Below, one piece after another: positions 30,443 through 34,558 of a DNA stretch of 34,558 nt; positions within the stretch are counted from its first letter, which is position 1, and the number at the start of each line of letters is the position of its first letter. Source of the DNA: Prevotella sp. Lineage in GTDB: Bacteria > Bacteroidota > Bacteroidia > Bacteroidales > Bacteroidaceae. Location of the stretch: assembly GCA_021636625.1 (NCBI GenBank), contig JAJWLX010000032.1, forward strand, positions 1 through 34,558, read 5' to 3'. A program made the translations under genes and the position numbers. The notes below the pieces were generated by a model. It had not been told where the DNA came from. It made no database searches and saw only the letters and a list, made by a program, of their open reading frames with translations.

Positions 30443-31963
30443 ATGAAGTTACATCTTAAATACATAGTTACGCTCGTCATCACGGCTCTGGTCTGCATCT
30501 TCGCTTATCAGACCTATTGGCTCGTGGGGCTTTATCAGTCTCAGGAAAAGGAGGTTGAAGCAAAAATCAAGGGTGGAATGGAGTACGCTCACTTCATGGA
30601 GATGAAGAAGCGAATCGAACGGCTGCGCAATGATGATAAAGGGCCTCATAGACAACTGACGGGTTCTGTTGCTTTTTCTATGGATGAAGACGATGATATT
30701 GATCAAAAGGTGAAGGTTAAAAAGGTTCGTGGAGGAAAGGTTGTTCAGTCTGTTCAAACAACTTTTACCAAGCACGAGAAGCGTAGTGAAGATGACAAAG
30801 ACCAGGAATTGATGATGATGATGTCGGGCAAGCTGGCAACTATGGTGCAACAAGCATTGTTTGGCAAATTGAATGAAATCGCTAAACCTGACATCAATGA
30901 TTATGACAGTGCATGGGTTGCCAAGATGCTTTCAGACAGTTTGTTGGTGGGCAATAATGCTCATCCACTTCCGCATCAGATTCAGCTTTTTGCAGGAAAG
31001 AAGGTTTTGGCGAAAGTGACGACGGAGGGGTTTGTGCCTTCCGCCAATGCCAAGCAATACCAATATGTGGTTTGTAATGAGGGGGAGGCGAATGAGGAGA
31101 AATATGTCCTTACCCTAGAGCCGCTTACGATGACTGTGCTCAGCCAGATGGCAGGCATCCTTGCCACATCGCTCTTCATCATGCTTATCCTGGCTTTCGT
31201 CTTCTGGTTCCTGATTCATACGATGCTCAAGCAGAAAACGCTTGATGAGATGAAGAGTGATTTTACCAATAATATCACGCACGAATTAAAGACTCCGATA
31301 GCCGTAGCCTATGCTGCCACCGACTCCCTGCTGAACTACGGAATGCTCCAGCATCCTGATAAGGCGCGCAAGTATCTCACCATCGCCCAAAAGCAGTTGC
31401 AGACGCTCAGCGGATTGGTGGAACAGATTCTGTCAATGAGTATGGAACGACGGAAATCGATGCTTCTCAATATCGTGGAAGTTCCAATGAAGGAGGTGAT
31501 TGAACCATTAATCTCCCAGCATCAGCTGAAAGTGAAATCAGGAGAAAGAACGGATAAAAAGGTGAGAATTTCATTGTCCGTAGAACCGGAAAATCTGATG
31601 GTTCATGCCGACCGGATGCATTTCTCAAACATCGTGAGCAATCTCATAGACAATGCCATCAAGTATTCTGAAGATTGCGTGAAGATAGAAATCAAGGCTT
31701 TCCAAAAAGCCGAGGATGAAGTGCTGGTTTCCGTATCAGATAATGGAATCGGTATTGCCCACGATAAATTGCCTTATATTTTCGACAAGTTCTATCGGGT
31801 GACGGATGGCAATAAATATACGGTCAAGGGCTATGGTCTCGGGCTTTTCTATGTCAAGAGCCTGATGGAGAAAATGGGCGGTTCAGTTTCCGTAGAAAGC
31901 GAGCCGGGAAAAGGAAGCTGCTTCACCCTGCATTTTCTTAAAGGTAAAAAGGTAAAAGGGTAA
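30443..31963 (+). CDS. Sensor histidine kinase
   Basis: A 506-aa inner-membrane sensor kinase. TM1 lies at residues about 7-30 and TM2 at about 237-260, with a periplasmic domain of about 200 residues that is rich in charged Asp/Lys stretches and resembles no sensor fold I can name. No HAMP domain is evident. The H-box NNITHELKTP gives His280. The ATPase domain shows SNLIDNAIKYS (N), DNGIGIAHDK (G1), FDKFYRV (F) and GYGLGLFYVKSLMEKMGG (G2), all intact. It phosphorylates the response regulator encoded 17 bp downstream. ATG 30443 is supported because TM1 begins directly after it. The divergent receptor gene is a candidate target. The 3' end has a GGTAAAA-type repeat. Confidence 0.95.
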   Translation: MKLHLKYIVTLVITALVCIFAYQTYWLVGLYQSQEKEVEAKIKGGMEYAHFMEMKKRIERLRNDDKGPHRQLTGSVAFSMDEDDDIDQKVKVKKVRGGKVVQSVQTTFTKHEKRSEDDKDQELMMMMSGKLATMVQQALFGKLNEIAKPDINDYDSAWVAKMLSDSLLVGNNAHPLPHQIQLFAGKKVLAKVTTEGFVPSANAKQYQYVVCNEGEANEEKYVLTLEPLTMTVLSQMAGILATSLFIMLILAFVFWFLIHTMLKQKTLDEMKSDFTNNITHELKTPIAVAYAATDSLLNYGMLQHPDKARKYLTIAQKQLQTLSGLVEQILSMSMERRKSMLLNIVEVPMKEVIEPLISQHQLKVKSGERTDKKVRISLSVEPENLMVHADRMHFSNIVSNLIDNAIKYSEDCVKIEIKAFQKAEDEVLVSVSDNGIGIAHDKLPYIFDKFYRVTDGNKYTVKGYGLGLFYVKSLMEKMGGSVSVESEPGKGSCFTLHFLKGKKVKG

Positions 31964-31976
31964 AAAGTAAAAAAGA
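31943..31976 (+). repeat. GGTAAAA repeats across the kinase stop codon
   Basis: GGTAAAAA, GGTAAAAG, GGTAAAAA and GTAAAAAAG follow one another through the TAA at 31961-31963. Simple-sequence slippage is likely. Confidence 0.55.
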
Positions 31977-31980
31977 AGCA

Positions 31981-32712
31981 ATGAATAAGATAAAAGTATT
32001 ACTGGTAGAAGACGAAACATCCTTGGCGATGATTCTGAGTGACACCTTGGAGGCGCAGGGCTTCGAGATGCGCACGGCGCATGATGGCGAAGAGGGGCTT
32101 CGTATGTTTGATGAACAGAAGCCTGATGTGCTGGTAGCGGATGTGATGATGCCCAAAATGGATGGTTTCGAGATGGTGCGCCGTATCCGCAAGACGGATT
32201 CCCGTACTCCTGTGCTTTTCCTCACGGCTCGTTCGGCGGTGAATGATGTGGTAGAGGGATTTGAATTGGGTGGCAATGATTATCTGAAGAAGCCGTTTGC
32301 CATCCAGGAGCTCATCGTCCGTATCAAGTCGCTTTGTCATCGGGCTTCTGCAGGAAATATTTTTTCTGAAGAACAGGAAGGGGGGAATGTTTCTCCTGAT
32401 AATCCGGATGCTGCTGATCAGTGGCTCTCCATCGGTCGTTATCGCCTGAATGTTACCAGTCAGATTCTGCAGTTGGAAGGTAAGGATACAGAACTGTCAC
32501 ATCGTGAATCCGAAATCCTTCGCATGCTTGTGGAGAGCAAGAACAATGTGGTAGAGAGCAAGGATATTCTCCTGAAACTTTGGGGTGATGACAGCTTTTT
32601 CAATTCCCGCAGTCTCCATGTTTTCATCACCAAGCTCCGCCACAAGTTATCTGACGATGAAAATATCAGAATCATCAATGTGAGGGGAATTGGGTATAAA
32701 ATGATTTATTAG
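31981..32712 (+). CDS. OmpR-family response regulator
   Basis: A 243-aa transcription regulator. The receiver domain starts VLLVEDETS and has the phospho-acceptor Asp54 (VADVMMPKMDG), the Thr/Ser of LFLTARSA and Lys104 (LKKPF). A linker of about 30 residues rich in Glu/Gly/Asp leads to a winged-helix DNA-binding domain with SHRESEILRMLVESKNNVVESKDILLKLWG and RSLHVFITKLRHKLSDD...IRGIGY-like end (VRGIGYKMIY). It is cotranscribed with the histidine kinase 17 bp upstream. Its targets are not readable, but the divergent receptor gene is an obvious candidate. Confidence 0.95.
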   Translation: MNKIKVLLVEDETSLAMILSDTLEAQGFEMRTAHDGEEGLRMFDEQKPDVLVADVMMPKMDGFEMVRRIRKTDSRTPVLFLTARSAVNDVVEGFELGGNDYLKKPFAIQELIVRIKSLCHRASAGNIFSEEQEGGNVSPDNPDAADQWLSIGRYRLNVTSQILQLEGKDTELSHRESEILRMLVESKNNVVESKDILLKLWGDDSFFNSRSLHVFITKLRHKLSDDENIRIINVRGIGYKMIY

Positions 32713-32718
32713 AGAAAA

Positions 32719-32746
32719 ATGAAAAAGGTTAAATGAAAAAGGTTAA
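32719..32746 (+). repeat. Duplicated start region creating a 5-codon minigene
   Basis: ATGAAAAAGGTTAA (32719-32732) is repeated exactly at 32733-32746. The first copy can be read as ATG AAA AAG GTT AAA TGA, whose TGA overlaps the ATG of glycerate kinase (ATGA). This could couple translation or be a neutral duplication. Confidence 0.7.
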
Positions 32747-33791
32747 AAAGAAGAAGATAATAATAGCTTGCGACTCTTATAAGGGTTGCCTTACGAGCAG
32801 AGAGGTGAACGAGACGATTGCTTCGGGAGTAAAGAAATGGAATGCGGAAGATGCTTCTCCCGAAATCATCACCCTGGAAATGAGTGATGGGGGAGAGGGA
32901 ATGCTCGATGCTTTTCTTTCGACGATGAAGGGAGAGCGAGTGAGGATTCATGCCCATGATGCGCTGATGAGATGGATTGAGGCGGAATACGGAATCGTGG
33001 ATGATACGGCGATTATCGAGATTGCGCAGACCGCAGGACTGGCTCTTATTGAGCCTGAACAGCGCAACCCGATGAAGGCTACTTCCTGGGGCGTGGGCGA
33101 GATGATAATGAATGCTTATCGCCGGGGCGTGCGCCATTTCATCGTAGGCTTGGGCGGAAGCGCTACATCCGATTGCGGTATCGGAATGCTCAAGGCGATG
33201 GGCGACGACTGGAAGAAAATCCGCCGGGAATGCAGTTTTGTGCTGGCTTCGGATGTTACTAATCCGCTCTGTGGCGAAAACGGGGCGGCTTATGTCTTTG
33301 CGCCTCAGAAGGGAGCTGATGCTAAGATGGTGCAGATGCTGGATGATAGGGCGAGGAAGTTTGCCGAGGTAAGCGCCAAGCATTTCGGATATGATAGAAG
33401 TATGGTTTCCGGGGCTGGTGCTGCCGGCGGACTGGGCTATGCTTTCCTGCAATATTTCAATGCTGAGGCTCGTCCTGGGGCTGAGCTTCTTTTGGATGAG
33501 ATAGGTTTTGATGACTTGATTCAGGATGCTGATCTCGTGATAACGGGCGAAGGTCATAGCGACAAACAGACCTTGATGGGGAAACTGCCGCAAAGAATTC
33601 TTGAGCATGGTGCCAATCAGAAAATCTGGCTCGTCTCGGGTGGCGTAAGCGACAGGCAGGTGATGCTGGATGCAGGTTTTGATAGAGTGATTCAGATTAC
33701 TCCTGATTCTATGCCTTTAGAAGAAGCGATGAAGCCGGATGTGGCCCGTAACAATATCATCAAGGCGATTCGTAGGCAATTTGCTTTGTAG
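32733..33791 (+). CDS. Glycerate kinase (GarK/GlxK type)
   Basis: A 352-aa enzyme that phosphorylates D-glycerate to phosphoglycerate (the 2-phosphate in most characterised GarK/GlxK enzymes), in the cytosol. Family motifs are present in order: ACDSYKGCLTSREV near the N-terminus, LEMSDGGEGM, the phosphate loop GLGGSATSDCGIGM, SGAGAAGGLGYAF and TGEGHSDKQTLMGKLP. The length is slightly below the usual 375-380. The start is ATG 32733, giving a basic MKKVKKKKII leader; the codon is the second half of a tandem duplication. It lies 20 bp after the response regulator and may share its transcript. The next gene, an HAD phosphatase, has its own promoter inside the last codons of this gene. Confidence 0.94.
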   Translation: MKKVKKKKIIIACDSYKGCLTSREVNETIASGVKKWNAEDASPEIITLEMSDGGEGMLDAFLSTMKGERVRIHAHDALMRWIEAEYGIVDDTAIIEIAQTAGLALIEPEQRNPMKATSWGVGEMIMNAYRRGVRHFIVGLGGSATSDCGIGMLKAMGDDWKKIRRECSFVLASDVTNPLCGENGAAYVFAPQKGADAKMVQMLDDRARKFAEVSAKHFGYDRSMVSGAGAAGGLGYAFLQYFNAEARPGAELLLDEIGFDDLIQDADLVITGEGHSDKQTLMGKLPQRILEHGANQKIWLVSGGVSDRQVMLDAGFDRVIQITPDSMPLEEAMKPDVARNNIIKAIRRQFAL

Positions 33792-33815
33792 TTTCAGTTA
33801 TTATCCGTATCTTTG
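33785..33815 (+). promoter_or_regulatory. Promoter of the HAD gene inside the end of glycerate kinase
   Basis: TTTG (33785-33788) lies within the last codons of glycerate kinase; a 19-bp spacer and TATCTTTG (33808-33815) follow. Both boxes match the consensus, about 40 bp before ATG 33855. Confidence 0.7.
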
Positions 33816-33854
33816 CGCCCGATTATCAAAACAGGGTAAAAAGAATAAGAAATA

Positions 33855-34493
33855 ATGAAGTATATAATTTTTGATTTTGATGGAACCATCGGCGATTCGC
33901 AGAGTCTCATCGTGAAGACCCTGCAGGATACGATGCGTGCAAGAAAACTGGAAGTGAAATCGGATGAGGCTTGTGCCAAGACCATCGGTTTAAGACTGGA
34001 TGAGGCTTTCGTCTCGCTCTTCGGAATTAGTGCTGAGGAGGGACTGGAATGTGCGGCAACCTATCGCGAAATCTTCCTGGATAACAAGAAGACGATGACC
34101 GTGCAGCCCTTCCCTCATGTGATAGAAACCCTGAGAGCGTTGCACCGTCAGGGCTTTATTCTGGGAATGGCCAGCAGCAGAAACCATTGCTCGCTGGATG
34201 GATACGTGAAGCAGATGCAGCTGGAAGATATATTCTCTTCTATCGTGGCTGGCGATGATGTGGAGCATGCGAAGCCGGCACCCGATATGGTCTTCAAGGC
34301 ATTGAAGGAGATGAAGGGAACGGCAGATGAAACCCTTGTCGTGGGCGATATGACCTTCGATGTAGATATGGCGCATCATGCCGGCTGCAAGGCCTGTGCT
34401 GTGACTTATGGCAACGGAACCCGCCAACAGCTCGCCTCTGCCGAATGGATCATCGATGATTTCGCAGAACTCCTGGAAATCGTAAAAGAATAA
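33855..34493 (+). CDS. HAD-superfamily phosphatase (phosphoglycolate-phosphatase-like)
   Basis: A 212-aa soluble phosphatase of HAD subfamily I. Motif I is IIFDFDGTIGDS (nucleophile Asp7, Asp9), motif II is MASSRN, motif III is the Lys of HAKPAPD and motif IV is VVGDMTFDVDMA. The cap domain is the helical insert between residues about 14 and 80. Related proteins act on phosphoglycolate, pyrophosphate or beta-phosphoglucomutase-like substrates; motifs alone do not choose, but SRNHCSLDGYVKQMQL resembles Gph-like proteins. Being next to glycerate kinase would fit disposal of phosphoglycolate and glycerate, an inference. It has its own promoter and ends before a stem-loop. Confidence 0.9.
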   Translation: MKYIIFDFDGTIGDSQSLIVKTLQDTMRARKLEVKSDEACAKTIGLRLDEAFVSLFGISAEEGLECAATYREIFLDNKKTMTVQPFPHVIETLRALHRQGFILGMASSRNHCSLDGYVKQMQLEDIFSSIVAGDDVEHAKPAPDMVFKALKEMKGTADETLVVGDMTFDVDMAHHAGCKACAVTYGNGTRQQLASAEWIIDDFAELLEIVKE

Positions 34494-34510
34494 ACTGAAC
34501 TCTGAATAAA

Positions 34511-34558
34511 AAGATAATTTTATCCTTGCTGGAATAAAAAAGCGGATAAAGTTATCTT
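34511..34558 (+). terminator. Stem-loop at the right edge
   Basis: AAGATAATTTTATCC (34511-34525) pairs with GGATAAAGTTATCTT (34544-34558) with one mismatch in 15. The window ends at its last base, so a following T-run cannot be seen. Confidence 0.6.

Overview
The window looks like chromosome from a gut Bacteroidales bacterium, most likely Prevotella/Segatella (copri-like). The evidence is the Bacteroidetes promoter signature (TTTG, 19-20 bp, TAnnTTTG) in front of many genes, few Shine-Dalgarno sites, and family content: a FimB/Mfa2-type lipoprotein, PafA phosphatase, a secreted GH20 hexosaminidase, an OMP_b-brl_3-type receptor and an AAA_14/DUF4143 ATPase. The species call is inference. No tRNA, rRNA, CRISPR array or intact insertion sequence was seen.

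Layout. 1-3608: a RavA-like MoxR ATPase and a VWA partner separated by a cysteine-rich C_GCAxxG_C_C protein. 3621-3752: a REP-like palindromic cluster. 3773-7739 (minus): TerC-family transporter, NlpE-like lipoprotein, a small unknown protein and a secreted type B carboxylesterase. 7921-9493: a sugar mutarotase and, convergent to it, an AAA_14/DUF4143 ATPase. 9809-13758: GH20 hexosaminidase, Mfa2-like lipoprotein, riboflavin synthase. 13985-20206: PafA, then a probable envelope-glycan operon (glycosyltransferase, alkaline-phosphatase-superfamily hydrolase, GT4 glycosyltransferase, UPF0104 membrane protein). 20395-23156: OprB-like porin, PaaI-type thioesterase, CPBP protease. 23157-24473: a 1.3-kb gene-free stretch full of repeats. 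24474-27134 (minus): copper P-type ATPase and Hsp20. 27467-28143: an AT-rich PIN toxin-antitoxin pair. 28192-30240: outer-membrane receptor. 30443-34493: histidine kinase/response regulator pair, glycerate kinase and HAD phosphatase.

Three signals stand out. (1) A family of imperfect palindromes with a shared centre (CTATGAA or close variants) but different self-complementary arms, repeated two or three times per locus. One array lies in the leader of the DUF4143 ATPase gene. Two others sit directly downstream of promoter-like TATCTTTG boxes with no gene behind them, and a fourth, related array has an exact 33-bp period. (2) At least four genes (ravA-like, mutarotase, ribE, 16875 phosphatase) have their last codons and stop codon tandemly duplicated. 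(3) The copper ATPase has only 52 residues between its phosphorylated Asp and the SGD motif, so the usual nucleotide-binding domain appears to be missing.

All family calls come from reading motifs by eye; no database search was run.
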